Source of the DNA: Cohaesibacter sp.
GTDB lineage: Bacteria; Pseudomonadota; Alphaproteobacteria; Rhizobiales; Cohaesibacteraceae
Assembly: GCA_025800145.1 (NCBI GenBank)
Contig: JAOXSH010000022.1
Coordinates: forward strand, 1 to 38,571
Reading direction: 5' to 3'
DNA: 38,571 nucleotides
Under the pieces are notes generated by a model. It made no database searches, was not told the origin of the DNA, and worked only from the letters and a program-made list of their open reading frames with translations. Numbering within the stretch: the stretch's first letter is position 1; each line of letters begins with the position of its first letter. Shown one piece after another: positions 14,614-22,545 of the stretch. The position numbers and the translations under genes are program-made.

Positions 14614-15222
14614 TTAACGCAGGGCAAGTGTTGTGCGATTGTCCTTGATGCTGGTCCAGCTGGACGGATTGAGGCTGGCTTGGCGTTTGATATAGCGGTA
14701 TGGGGTTTTGTTCCAAGGCAGGATGCGTGGGTCCTGATTGTCCAAAATCAGATCTCCACGGTCTGTGCGCACGGTCAAAACCGCATGACCCGTGCCGTTT
14801 GCCTGTTTTACAACAGTCATCAGCAAGGCTGTTTCCGGCCATCCTGCATTGATCAGGATGCGGCGTTTCAAGAGGGCATAATCTTCGCAATCGCCTGCTG
14901 CGCCGGGATATGTCCAGAATTCTTCTCTTTTATATTGTTCCTGATCTGTCACAGGGCGAATGGTTTGATTGACGTGACCATTGATGTTGATCAGCTGGGA
15001 CCAATTGTCCTGTGTGAGTTTGATCGCGCGATCCTGATGATAGATGGTGCCGCATTCTGCCGGATTGTTGCGGCAAAAATTGACGTGCCCGATTGGCGCT
15101 GATGTTTGATGGCCGACTTGCATAAATTCTGCATAGCCTTTTGACATCGCCTCTGTTGAGAAGCTACCTGCCGTGGTGATGATGCCCAATGCAATGGCAA
15201 TATTTGCGAATACTTTTTTCAT
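14614..15222 (-). CDS. Transglutaminase-like cysteine peptidase (BTLCP family)
   Basis: A 202-residue exported protein with a signal peptide (MKKVFANIAIALGIITTAGS). The mature part has the BTLCP triad: Cys112 in GAAGDCEDYALLKRRIL, His146 in GTGHAVLTV, and Asp161 in LILDNQ. Relatives of LapG cleave surface adhesins under cyclic-di-GMP control, but most BTLCP members stand alone and their targets are unknown. No LapD-like partner is seen here, although c-di-GMP genes (PilZ, HD-GYP) lie in the window. GGGAGA stands 7 bases before the ATG. An AT-rich spacer of over 300 bases lies upstream. Confidence 0.9.
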   Translation of the reverse strand: MKKVFANIAIALGIITTAGSFSTEAMSKGYAEFMQVGHQTSAPIGHVNFCRNNPAECGTIYHQDRAIKLTQDNWSQLININGHVNQTIRPVTDQEQYKREEFWTYPGAAGDCEDYALLKRRILINAGWPETALLMTVVKQANGTGHAVLTVRTDRGDLILDNQDPRILPWNKTPYRYIKRQASLNPSSWTSIKDNRTTLALR

Positions 15223-15567
15223 GTCCGTCTCCCGTTGTCCTTGGGAGATTTATAGAAGTATCCGATTGAATTTATTCAAATATTGGCGTTGTAATTTTAA
15301 TATAATTTTCTGGAAATTATAGAATATATCTATTTTTATTTGTCTTTATTTGTATTTTTATTTGAATAAAAATTTATTTTACTTAATTTCAAATTGTGTT
15401 TTATTTTGATGTTGATTTGACTGAAATCTGTTTCAAATTTTAGCCAAGTTTGAACGATCTGCTCTGAGCGGCAGATTTCCGGTCTTTTTCTTATGATTTG
15501 AAGGGATGAGATTTTTGCTTTTGGGGATGCTTTATCGGCTCCATAAGACCAATAAAGGGGGAGGCGC
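15223..15567. other. AT-rich spacer without recognised genes
   Basis: About 345 bases upstream of the BTLCP gene, very rich in T and A between 15280 and 15425, with TTTATTTG-like repeats. The promoter of the BTLCP gene is probably here. No convincing gene or RNA was found. Confidence 0.5.
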
Positions 15568-15771
15568 ATGGTAAGGCGTAAGAGCCTGTTGGATCTTTCC
15601 TTGCGCTGGATGGGCTTTTTGTTGCTTCTTGAGAGGGACTTGTGCCCCTTAAAAGGCGTTTTTAGGAGCGCAAAAAAGTCAAAAAAAAATGATTTTTTTG
15701 ATGTGAATAGGGATCAATATGGGGATTATGCGCAAGTCTTGGGGCTTAATACCAACGGCACGAAAGATTGA
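15568..15771 (+). CDS. Doubtful small protein, unknown
   Basis: A 67-residue reading frame with a strong-looking ribosome binding site (GGGGGAGG, 4 bases before ATG). It has a hydrophobic patch (WMGFLLLL), then a basic stretch (SAKKSKKN). Its last seven residues (NTNGTKD) and its TGA stop lie in a family A repeat. No family is recognised. Codon use is not clearly gene-like, and the long A and T runs suggest non-coding DNA, so it could be chance. Confidence 0.22.
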   Translation: MVRRKSLLDLSLRWMGFLLLLERDLCPLKGVFRSAKKSKKNDFFDVNRDQYGDYAQVLGLNTNGTKD

Positions 15772-15795
15772 CCCATAGGATGCCGTTGGGATTAT
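15747..15795 (+). repeat. Family A palindromic short form
   Basis: TAATACCAACGGCA (15747-15760) and the inverted TGCCGTTGGGATTA (15781-15794) are complementary with one mismatch. They enclose 20 bases that read CGAAAGATTGACCCATAGGA. This looks like a minimal element with both ends and no interior. Confidence 0.85.
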
Positions 15796-15930
15796 GTGCT
15801 GAGAACGTGGCCCAATTTCTCGTTTTTAGAGCGTTTTTTATACGCTTATTGGGATCGAACATTCTTACTTAGGTTGATGCGTCCAAGTTGTAGGCTCAAA
15901 TTTTGCGCTTTTTTGTTTGAGGATGGTCAA

Positions 15931-16539
15931 TCAGCTCAGATTGTGATCGATATTGTCATCATGTTGGACAGCTGCAAATTCGATGGCCAGACCATCTTCC
16001 AGATGTCTGACAACTTGCGCCTGAATTTTGCCGATTGTGATGCGTTTTCCCATGGCCGGGCGGGCTGTTGTTTTCAAGGCTGCGCCAGACAGTGACAAGT
16101 CGAGAACGCGGCACATATGTTCGCTGCCGTCATCCATGACGAGTTTGGTGATTGGATTTTTCGGGGTGCGGCGCTCATGACGGCGATCTTCGGGCAGGTT
16201 CAGAATATGCCGGTTTGCGAGCCATGTCAGCTGGGAGGCCAATTTATCGCGTTTGCGCAGGGTTGCATCCACTGCAACGGCAAAGCCGCCTTCTATTTTG
16301 CGGACAATTTTGCCTTCAATGCGGCCAATATGATCAATATAGGCAATGATGCGTTCGCCAATTTCGCCGCGTACGGGGGCAATCATTGCCAATCCACCCG
16401 GCGACATATTGATCACCTGACAAGGATATTCTTTCTTGTTTTCCAGCATGAAACGGCCAAGGAGATTGACCTGAACCCTTTGATGGTTCCGGCGTTCTGT
16501 AACCCGAGGCAAGACTGAATTTTGCAATACCGCTGACAT
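15931..16539 (-). CDS. Double PilZ domain protein
   Basis: A c-di-GMP-binding protein of about 202 residues with two PilZ domains. Domain 1 has RRNHQR (about residue 15) and NMSPGG. Domain 2 has RRHERR (about 118) and DLSLSG. Both sets match the RxxxR ... (D/N)xSxxG motif, so both may bind the nucleotide. The linker includes KRDKLASQLTWLANRHILNL. This two-domain layout is common in Hyphomicrobiales. The start at 16539 (MSAVLQNSVLPRV) fits relatives; a longer frame begins with TTG at 16665. A TTAACCAT site lies about 80 bases upstream. Confidence 0.88.
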   Translation of the reverse strand: MSAVLQNSVLPRVTERRNHQRVQVNLLGRFMLENKKEYPCQVINMSPGGLAMIAPVRGEIGERIIAYIDHIGRIEGKIVRKIEGGFAVAVDATLRKRDKLASQLTWLANRHILNLPEDRRHERRTPKNPITKLVMDDGSEHMCRVLDLSLSGAALKTTARPAMGKRITIGKIQAQVVRHLEDGLAIEFAAVQHDDNIDHNLS

Positions 16540-16618
16540 GTCTGATTGGCAATCCCGAAAAAAGTTGGCCATATAGGTGATATGGCATGACATTTCGTCA
16601 GGGCATCCTAGCTCTGTT

Positions 16619-16626
16619 ATGGTTAA
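16619..16626 (-). promoter_or_regulatory. Possible CtrA half-site
   Basis: The minus strand reads TTAACCAT about 80 bases before the PilZ gene start. This is a known CtrA half-site in Alphaproteobacteria, but an 8-base match is weak on its own. Confidence 0.3.
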
Positions 16627-16681
16627 CAAAGCCTTTTGACAATCAATCTGTTTGGATTTGTCCAAATGTTATTGTTCGGGA

Positions 16682-17323
16682 TTAAGTTATTTTGCCGCCG
16701 TCAAAGACCATCAGGTGCCCCACTCTTTTTTGTGGCATGGAGGCCGAGGAGGGGGCTAGAGAGCCGGTTGGCATGATATTTTGTCTGGCAGGTTCGGCTG
16801 TTTCTGGATTGCGCATGAAAGCAGGGCGCTCGTCAGGCCAGATCAGGCGCAAAGAGGTGACGCTTAAATCCTGCAAAGGCCAAATGCCGATCCAATAGGG
16901 CATGTCCAGCGGGCTGGCGGCACCCAGAATGCGGGTTTTGGGCTGACCATAATGGCGCAAAGGCAGCAAAATGGTTTCGAATTGCAGGCTTTGGCCGCGT
17001 TCTGTTGTGCCTTCAAAGCCAATGACTGCGGCGGCTTCGTCATCTGCGACAGCGGTGAGCAGAATTTTGATGCTGGCCAGATCTTCTTTTTTCCAGAGAT
17101 CAAGGAAATTGCGACCCTTTAACTCGCGGCAGAAGGAGCCACACAAACGGGTTCCGGCAAGACGAAAGGTCTGGCTCTCTTCATCATTATATTCCAAAAT
17201 GAAGGTGTCACCCAGAATGGCATGAATTTCAGCCGGATCAATATCGCTGCGTTCCGGTGCGGTACGGCCTCCGCGCAGACCATCCCAATATGTATAGAGC
17301 TCTCGGGTCACCTGATGTTTCAT
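16682..17323 (-). CDS. PAS_5 domain protein
   Basis: A 213-residue protein of the PAS_5 (DUF1457) family found in Hyphomicrobiales and Rhodobacterales. It has the family marks LYTYWDGLRGGRTAPERSDI, FRLAGTRLCGSFCRELKGRN and ETILLPLRHYG. A PAS fold of this kind may sense a small ligand or redox state; no output domain is attached. The C-terminal 50 residues are low in structure. The ATG at 17323 has AAGAGAT about 8 bases upstream. It lies 142 bases upstream of the PilZ gene on the same strand and may be co-regulated with it. Confidence 0.88.
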   Translation of the reverse strand: MKHQVTRELYTYWDGLRGGRTAPERSDIDPAEIHAILGDTFILEYNDEESQTFRLAGTRLCGSFCRELKGRNFLDLWKKEDLASIKILLTAVADDEAAAVIGFEGTTERGQSLQFETILLPLRHYGQPKTRILGAASPLDMPYWIGIWPLQDLSVTSLRLIWPDERPAFMRNPETAEPARQNIMPTGSLAPSSASMPQKRVGHLMVFDGGKIT

Positions 17324-17604
17324 TGTTGATCTCTTTTTTGCATATTGTCCCATTTTCTGTCTCAGACTGGGACAATGAAGGCCATAATGTCTGTTTGCCT
17401 TTTTGAGTTGCAGACTTTGTGCCAGTTTCAAGAGATGTAGTGAGATTGAGGTGCTAACCTTTCGATTTTCTATGAAAAGGGCTAGAGCCTTCTTTTATTG
17501 GCTAAACTATCTATTCGGCTGGTGCATCGCGTTGACGCTGTTAACCTTAATATTGCTTTACGCTTGTTTGATGGGGGCGAAATGTGTAAACAAAGTCCTA
17601 ACAG

Positions 17605-17733
17605 TTTCCACGCCGCAACATTCGGACTCCTAAAAGATCTTGCGGCGCGGCTCTTCAACCTTTCCCGACGGAGTGCGGGAGGCGTCAGCCATCTGATTTG
17701 ATCCGTTAGAGATCGAGCAGGTGGCTTTTTTTT
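17605..17733 (+). ncRNA. Candidate small RNA with three hairpins
   Basis: The span contains three stems in a row: GCCGCAA/TTGCGGC (17612-17618, 17640-17646), TCCCG/CGGGA (17663-17667, 17676-17680) and the terminator AGCCATCTG/CAGGTGGCT (17687-17695, 17718-17726) followed by eight T. A TTGACG box at 17532 with CTTTAC about 18 bases on could be a promoter and would put the 5' end nearer 17565. It lies between the PAS_5 gene and the rhomboid gene, with no convincing coding sequence. It is not clearly 6S, SRP or RNase P RNA. It could also be the leader of the rhomboid transcript with an attenuator. Confidence 0.5.
17687..17733 (+). terminator. Rho-independent terminator
   Basis: AGCCATCTG pairs with CAGGTGGCT (one G:U), an inner GATC/GATC pair stabilises the loop, and eight T follow. 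It ends the candidate small RNA and does not follow any recognised protein gene. Confidence 0.8.
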
Positions 17734-17889
17734 GCCTTTTTGCTTTGGTTTGTTATGGGAAACTATATGAGGCGTAGACTCTTTGCGTCTTTTGACTTGT
17801 TGTCCTCTTGATGAAAGTTTCTTTACTTCCAATATGAGAGAATGGCGGACAATGACAAAATCAGCGGGTCTGGGGTAAGGAGACAGAGA

Positions 17890-18660
17890 ATGGTGCAGTT
17901 TGGCAAAAATGGTGGATCCTGGAATATGCCAGATGGTCGTCCCTATAGAGAGCCGATGTTCAATTTGCCTCAACCCATTATGGTGTTGGGTGGCTTGATG
18001 GTTGCCATTCATGTTGTGCGAGAGTTTTTTCTGTCTGACGTTCAGGCGATTAGCGTTTTGGCGACGTTTGCTTTCATTCCGGCGAAAGCAGGGGATATCT
18101 GGACCTTTGTAACCTATGCCTTTTTGCATGGTAGCTGGATGCATTTGATTTTGAATCTGGTCTGGATGGCAGCTTTTGCAACTGTTGTGTTGCGGCGGAT
18201 TGGCACAGCGCGGTTTGCTGGCTTTTTTGTGGTTAGCGCTGTTGCCGGGGCGGGGTTGCATTCTCTCTTTCACGCAGGAAGCGTGACGCCGCTGGTTGGT
18301 GTTTCTGCTGTTTTGTCGGGGGCTATGGCCGCGTCCGCGCGGTTTGCTTTCAGCGGCTATGGGTCTTGGAGTGATGCCTTGCAAGCCTCTCACCGTCAGC
18401 CTTGTCTGAGTTTGCAGCAGCTTCGCAATAATAAGCAGGCCATGGCTTTTTTGACGGTGTGGCTGGTGTTGAACCTGATTTTTGGCGTGCTGTCTTTGGG
18501 CGGTGGTGGATCTTCGATCGCATGGGAAGCGCATTTGGGTGGTTTTGTGGCCGGCTTGTTCTTGTTTCCCTATTTCGATTCTTTTTCGCAAGGTCCAAGA
18601 AAGCCCTCTGAGCCGAAGCCGAAAAAGAAAGATCACCCGCATATTCGCGTGATTAAATAA
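17890..18660 (+). CDS. Rhomboid family intramembrane serine protease
   Basis: A six-helix membrane protease of 256 residues. The first loop has FVTYAFLHGSWMHLILNLVW, with the conserved HxxWxH-like and N motifs. The nucleophile is Ser139 in PLVGVSAVLSG and the base is His215 in AWEAHLGGFVAG. The usual GxSG is GVSA here, which is common in this alphaproteobacterial branch. The basic tail (KPSEPKPKKKDHPHIRVIK) is cytoplasmic. The start at 17890 has TAAGGAG 7 bases upstream; an in-frame ATG at 17842 has only a weak site. Substrates are unknown. It stands directly after the candidate small RNA. Confidence 0.88.
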   Translation: MVQFGKNGGSWNMPDGRPYREPMFNLPQPIMVLGGLMVAIHVVREFFLSDVQAISVLATFAFIPAKAGDIWTFVTYAFLHGSWMHLILNLVWMAAFATVVLRRIGTARFAGFFVVSAVAGAGLHSLFHAGSVTPLVGVSAVLSGAMAASARFAFSGYGSWSDALQASHRQPCLSLQQLRNNKQAMAFLTVWLVLNLIFGVLSLGGGGSSIAWEAHLGGFVAGLFLFPYFDSFSQGPRKPSEPKPKKKDHPHIRVIK

Positions 18661-18968
18661 TGTAATATCGGTCTGTGGCTTTTGTGGCCTATATTTTGCG
18701 GGCTGTGATGAAGGCGCAAGAGGGGTGTGTCTATAGGAGTTGGGGATTGTTTTTGTGGCTTTCTTCTGTTCTTTGCATCTTTCGTTCAGCATATGCGTTA
18801 GTTTTGCTTTGGGCTCTTGTCTTCTTTGCTAAATCGTCGCAGACTTTCTTTTAAAGGGGTGATCACGCTTTAAAGGCGCTGGTTACAGCTATAGTTGAAT
18901 GCAAGGGAAAAGACCTGCCATAGTCTTCTATTGGTTTTCCGTTGCTGATTGTATGAAGGAGGACGCCG
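18661..18968. other. Spacer without recognised genes
   Basis: About 308 bases between the rhomboid and CBS genes. Nothing convincing was found: no clear hairpin with T-run, no repeat of families A-C, and no reading frame with gene-like content. The CBS gene promoter is probably in its right part; a GGAAAA/TTTTCC pair lies around 18907-18940. Confidence 0.45.
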
Positions 18969-19397
18969 ATGACTGTCGCAACAATTCTTGATCGTAAAGG
19001 CCGGGACGTTTTTACCCTAGCGCCAGATACGCCTATTGCCGAGATCGTGGATTTGCTATGTGAGAAGAAAATCGGTGTTGTTTTGTTGGCGCAAGATGGC
19101 AAATTGAGCGGCATTCTGTCTGAGCGTGATATTGTTGGCGCTTTGGCCAGTGGTGGGCAGGATGTTCTAAAACAACCTGCCTCTGCTTATATGACATGTG
19201 ACGTGATTTGCTGTGCTGAGAATGAGACCGTTGTTTCGGTGATGCAACGCATGACTGCCGGTCATTTCCGTCATATGCCGGTTTTGGACAATGGGGCTTT
19301 GATTGGTCTGATTTCGATTGGTGATGTGGTCAAGCATCGCATTGAGCAGACAGAGAAAGAAGCCGCAGATATGCGCGCCTATATTGCTGCGGGATAA
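18969..19397 (+). CDS. CBS domain-pair protein
   Basis: A 142-residue protein made of two CBS motifs (Bateman module): LAPDTPIAEIVDLLCEKKIG, then GILSERDIVGALA, and later ENETVVSVMQRMTAGHFRHM, then GLISIGDVVKHRIEQ. Such stand-alone pairs bind adenosine nucleotides and may act as energy sensors. The SERDIV and SIGDVV motifs are the usual nucleotide-ribose contacts. GAAGGAGG stands 6 bases before the ATG. It is followed by an intrinsic terminator and converges on the patatin gene, an order conserved in Hyphomicrobiales. Confidence 0.93.
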   Translation: MTVATILDRKGRDVFTLAPDTPIAEIVDLLCEKKIGVVLLAQDGKLSGILSERDIVGALASGGQDVLKQPASAYMTCDVICCAENETVVSVMQRMTAGHFRHMPVLDNGALIGLISIGDVVKHRIEQTEKEAADMRAYIAAG

Positions 19398-19427
19398 ATT
19401 CCCGTTCGCTCTATGTCAATGCGCTAT

Positions 19428-19456
19428 AAAAAAGCAGGGTTTGGCCCTGCTTTTTT
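19428..19456. terminator. Rho-independent terminator (bidirectional)
   Basis: AAAAAAGCAGGG and CCCTGCTTTTTT are fully complementary around a 5-base loop. With A- and T-runs on both sides it can serve the CBS gene and the convergent patatin gene. Confidence 0.95.
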
Positions 19457-19468
19457 AATATCAGGCAC

Positions 19469-19485
19469 TTATGCCGTTGGTATTA
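19469..19485 (-). repeat. Family A repeat containing a gene stop codon
   Basis: The minus strand reads TAATACCAACGGCATAA. The first three bases (19483-19485) are the stop of the patatin gene. Confidence 0.85.
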
Positions 19486-20487
19486 TGCCTGCATGTCTTT
19501 TGAGATTTCCTTGAAATCTTCTATGACTTTTTGTGTGGCGAGATAGCCTGCTTCAATCGCTTCTTGCGCGCGGTGAAATTCGAACATGCCGATTTGGTGT
19601 ACGCGAGGGCTGATCATGATGTCAGGCGGGTCTCCTGCCAATCGTGAGCGGCTGATGCGGTCCTGGATAATGGTGTAGGCATCAAACATAACCGAGGAAA
19701 TGCCAGGTGTCTGATTGTTGCCAAAGAAGATGGATTTAAAGCCTGAAAATGCGGTTGGTTGCGCTGGGATCGTTTCTTGCTCTTCACAAGGCTGGATCAC
19801 TTCGTGCGGATCGTCAGCATTGGGAATGATCGAGCCACGTCCAAAAGAGGCATCACTTAAATTCACCGCCAGCACAATGCGGGCGCCCATAGAGCGGGCC
19901 AGTGACACGGGCACCGGATTGACCAGTGCTCCGTCTACCAGATGGCGACCATTGACGGTGACAGGGTTGAAGATGCCGGGCAGGGCATAGGATGCCTGCA
20001 TGGCCGTGACCAGATGACCGCGACGCAGCCAGATTTCATGCCCTGTTGCCAATTCTGTTGCCACAGCCATGAATGGCATTGGCAGATCTTCGATTGTGGC
20101 ATCTTCCAGATAGCGATGGAGCAGGCGGGTGAGGCGGGAGCCATTGATCAGGCTTTTGCCTGAAAAATTGACATCCAGCAGGCCTAATAAGCGGCGGGGC
20201 GTAAGGCTGTTGGCAAATTCTTCCAACCTGTCCAGATGCCCTGCGGCATAGCAGCCGCCAACCACTGCGCCAATGGATGTGCCGGTAATGATGTCCGGTT
20301 TTATGCCCGCTTCTTGCAGCGCATGAAGAACGCCAATATGAGACCAGCCTTTTGCTGCGCCACCGCCTAAGGCAAGTCCGATACTGGCCTTGGGTGTGCA
20401 AGGGGCTGGATGCATGTGTTCAGTTGTGTTTTGATCATTCTCATGTTTTGAGGTGGGCGAGAAATAATCAAGAACATGGGTCAACAT
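19483..20487 (-). CDS. Patatin-like phospholipase (RssA/NTE type)
   Basis: A 334-residue Ser-Asp dyad lipase. The oxyanion-hole motif is LALGGGAAKGWSHIGVL. The nucleophile is Ser71 in GTSIGAVVGG and the acid is Asp185 in LVDGAL. The family hydrolyses phospholipid or acyl ester bonds in the cytoplasm or at the membrane. The C-terminal part after residue 215 carries an acidic loop (HEVIQPCEEQETIPAQ) that is poorly conserved. AAAGGAGA stands 6 bases before the ATG. It lies 126 bases downstream of hisI on the same strand, in the order folE-hisI-patatin typical of Hyphomicrobiales. The TAA stop is part of a family A repeat. Confidence 0.93.
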   Translation of the reverse strand: MLTHVLDYFSPTSKHENDQNTTEHMHPAPCTPKASIGLALGGGAAKGWSHIGVLHALQEAGIKPDIITGTSIGAVVGGCYAAGHLDRLEEFANSLTPRRLLGLLDVNFSGKSLINGSRLTRLLHRYLEDATIEDLPMPFMAVATELATGHEIWLRRGHLVTAMQASYALPGIFNPVTVNGRHLVDGALVNPVPVSLARSMGARIVLAVNLSDASFGRGSIIPNADDPHEVIQPCEEQETIPAQPTAFSGFKSIFFGNNQTPGISSVMFDAYTIIQDRISRSRLAGDPPDIMISPRVHQIGMFEFHRAQEAIEAGYLATQKVIEDFKEISKDMQA

Positions 20488-20613
20488 GACGATCTCCTTT
20501 CACCTTTCAGGATAGGAGATTTGATTTCTTAAACCATTAACAATTGCATTTTTTTCGTCACTTTGATGTGACGGAGAGGTGAGGGATTTGCTGGTTCTTG
20601 TGTCAAATCTTTG

Positions 20614-21063
20614 TTATTCATAGATTTTCTTTGGATCAAAGAGCGGGCTGTCTTCTTTGAAACTCAGCGTTGTGGTGTCGCCTTTTTGTGTGGCGGCGCG
20701 ATAAAAGCAGGATTTGAAGCCCTGATGGCAATTGGCGGTGGCACCGCGTGTGCGGACCTTGAGCCAGATGGCATCCTGATCGCAATCTGTGCGTATTTCT
20801 ATCACATCCTGCACATTGCCGCTGGTTGCGCCTTTGTGCCAGAGTTCCTGGCGGGAGCGGCTCCAATAATGGGCTTCTTTTGTGGTCAGGGTCAGTTGCA
20901 GGCTTTGCGCATTCATATATGCAAACATCACCACATCCCCGCTATCAGCATCGCTGACAATGGCCGGAATCAGTCCGTTTGCGTCGAATTTGGGCAGGAA
21001 ATGTGTGCCCAATTCGATGTCGTCTTTGCTGCTTTGAGCTTGGCTTTCGAAGGGCACACACAT
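20614..21063 (-). CDS. hisI: Phosphoribosyl-AMP cyclohydrolase
   Basis: HisI opens the purine ring of phosphoribosyl-AMP, the third step of histidine synthesis. Motifs match the mono-functional enzyme: YWSRSRQELWHKGATSGNVQ, the metal-binding DCDQDAIWL, and CHQGFKSCFYR with the zinc Cys residues. The length, about 149 residues, is usual; the HisE part is absent, as is normal in Alphaproteobacteria. The ATG at 21063 is chosen; TTG codons upstream in frame are less likely. It stands 55 bases after folE and is probably co-transcribed. Confidence 0.95.
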   Translation of the reverse strand: MCVPFESQAQSSKDDIELGTHFLPKFDANGLIPAIVSDADSGDVVMFAYMNAQSLQLTLTTKEAHYWSRSRQELWHKGATSGNVQDVIEIRTDCDQDAIWLKVRTRGATANCHQGFKSCFYRAATQKGDTTTLSFKEDSPLFDPKKIYE

Positions 21064-21118
21064 GATTTTGTTCTTTTCCTGTTTCAATGACGCTTTCAAG
21101 TGTAGGATCAGGGCGCGA

Positions 21119-21754
21119 TTAGCGCACCCCGATCAGGGTCATGAAACGGTCTTGTTTTGTCTGATCTTCTTCAAACACACCGGTGAATGTGGCGGTGACG
21201 GTTGAGACCCCCTTTTTCTGGACGCCGCGCATGGACATGCACATATGTTCTGCTTCCATGACCAGGGCAATGCCGCGCGGATTGAGGGTCTTTTCAATCA
21301 CCTCGATAATTTGCGCGGTCAGGGTTTCCTGCGTTTGCAGGCGGCGGGCATAAGTATCGATCACCCGTGCCAGCTTCGAGAGACCGACAACCCCATCAGA
21401 AGGGTAATAAGCAATATGGGCCTTGCCGAAGAAGGGTACCATGTGATGCTCGCAAGCAGAGAAAAATTCTACATCGCGCAGCAAAACCATATCCCTATAG
21501 CCGTTCACCTCTTTAAAGGTGCGTTGTAAGGGCACGACCGGATCTTCGTTATAGCCTCTATACAGCTCTTGATAGGCTTTGACAAAGCGTGCCGGGGTGT
21601 CTTGCAAGCCTTCGCGGCTTGGGTCTTCTCCGATCCATTCAATCAGGGTGCGAACGGCAGCTTCCGCGTCCTGCCGGGATGGGCGTTTCTTTTCTGTCAC
21701 AGTCTGTCCCTGCACCGGCTGATCGGCGGTCTGTGTTGTAATGATTGTGTCCAT
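21119..21754 (-). CDS. folE: GTP cyclohydrolase I (type IA)
   Basis: FolE converts GTP to dihydroneopterin triphosphate, the entry to folate synthesis. Diagnostic motifs are [39 protein letters not shown] (zinc Cys and catalytic His), [20 protein letters not shown] and [15 protein letters not shown] (the second zinc Cys). The start at 21754 has AAGGAG about 12 bases upstream and matches relatives that begin MD; another ATG at 21775 would add seven residues. A GTAATG-N6-CATTAC inverted repeat about 190 bases upstream resembles a Zur-type site. The spacer to the divergent iscU-like gene is about 350 bases. Confidence 0.96.
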   Translation of the reverse strand: MDTIITTQTADQPVQGQTVTEKKRPSRQDAEAAVRTLIEWIGEDPSREGLQDTPARFVKAYQELYRGYNEDPVVPLQRTFKEVNGYRDMVLLRDVEFFSACEHHMVPFFGKAHIAYYPSDGVVGLSKLARVIDTYARRLQTQETLTAQIIEVIEKTLNPRGIALVMEAEHMCMSMRGVQKKGVSTVTATFTGVFEEDQTKQDRFMTLIGVR

Positions 21755-21943
21755 GACCGAGCAAAGCTCCTTCATTGTTCCCGCTGGTTGCGGTTGCGAC
21801 GCGTATGGCGTACAAAATTTCCACCAAATGGGTATCTCGCTGTGTTTGTCAAAGCCATTCTGAAAGCTTCCTCAAACAAGCGCGATGCGACATCTTGCAT
21901 GTTTTTGGCTGTTTGTCAGTAGCAAAAAACTGATTATTATCAT

Positions 21944-21961
21944 GTAATGTTATATCATTAC
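21944..21961. promoter_or_regulatory. Inverted repeat, possible Zur-like site
   Basis: GTAATG-TTATAT-CATTAC has perfect 6-base arms and contains AATGTTATA, one half of the usual Zur box. It lies in the spacer between divergent folE and the iscU-like gene. The palindrome is plain; assignment to Zur is inference, and another metal regulator would also be possible. Confidence 0.35.
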
Positions 21962-22036
21962 TCTTTTGTCATTTTTGTTCAAATGGAATTTATTGCAAAG
22001 GGCTATGATAACCTTGTTTCTCTTCCCATATAAGGG

Positions 22037-22063
22037 TTATACCAACGGCACGAAAGATTGACA
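22037..22063 (+). repeat. Family A repeat
   Basis: ATACCAACGGCACGAAAGAT then TGACA follows the family consensus up to the GATTGAC part and then diverges. It lies 42 bases before the iscU-like gene, so it could affect its leader. It is not next to a stop codon. Confidence 0.8.
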
Positions 22064-22104
22064 GCTTTGGATGAATAAGACACAGCAAAACAGGCGTAAT
22101 TTCT

Positions 22105-22542
22105 ATGTTGGATGCCATCTATAATAAGAAAATTCTGGAATTTGCGGGCAATATAGAACGCCTTGAGCGATTGGACAATCCTCAGGCTTCTGCCCGTGCG
22201 CATAGCAAATTGTGCGGGTCGAGCATTGATGTTGATTTGATTATGCAAGATGGCAAAGTTGTGGATTTTGGTCATAAGGTCAATGCCTGTGCTTTGGGAC
22301 AGGCGGCGGCTAGCGTCATGGCGCGCAAGGTGATTGGGCAAAGTGGCGATGAGTTGCGTTCTATTCGCGCTGTCATGCATGCTATGCTCAAAAAGGGCGG
22401 TCCCGTCCCGCAAGGCTATTGGGAAGATCTGAAATATCTGGAGCCGGTCAAAGATTATCCTGCGCGCCATATGTCCAGCTTGCTGATTTTTGATGCCGTG
22501 GTGGATGCGGTTGAACAGATTGAGCGCATTGGGGTGCAGTGA
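22105..22542 (+). CDS. Iron-sulfur cluster assembly scaffold-like protein (IscU/NifU N-domain)
   Basis: A 145-residue IscU-fold protein. Cys37 (KLCGSSIDVDL), Asp42 and Cys62 (NACALGQAAAS) match the first two cluster ligands and the conserved Asp. The third ligand is absent: the RHCS-type motif is RHMSS here (Met123 after His122). This fits a divergent NifU-like branch seen next to folE in Hyphomicrobiales, which may not build clusters the way IscU does. The LPPVK chaperone-binding loop is also not seen (YLEPVKDYPARH). It overlaps no gene; yidD starts 3 bases after its stop. Confidence 0.88.
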   Translation: MLDAIYNKKILEFAGNIERLERLDNPQASARAHSKLCGSSIDVDLIMQDGKVVDFGHKVNACALGQAAASVMARKVIGQSGDELRSIRAVMHAMLKKGGPVPQGYWEDLKYLEPVKDYPARHMSSLLIFDAVVDAVEQIERIGVQ

Positions 22543-22545
22543 GTG

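Noticed and set aside
17403..17633. A 76-residue plus-strand frame with one membrane-like segment
   Set aside because: No ribosome binding site, odd Cys content, and it runs into the hairpins of the candidate small RNA.
17605..17733. 6S, SRP or RNase P RNA
   Set aside because: The three short stems do not fit the long rod of 6S RNA, and the conserved SRP and RNase P sequence motifs were not found.
17769..17790. A possible family B copy (GGCGTAGACTC)
   Set aside because: Only about 9 bases of the core match and the flanks differ; likely chance.
17482..18792. A 436-residue open frame on the minus strand
   Set aside because: It lies antisense to the rhomboid gene and the small RNA candidate, is very rich in Arg, His, Gln and Pro, and has no recognised domain; a shadow of the rhomboid codons.
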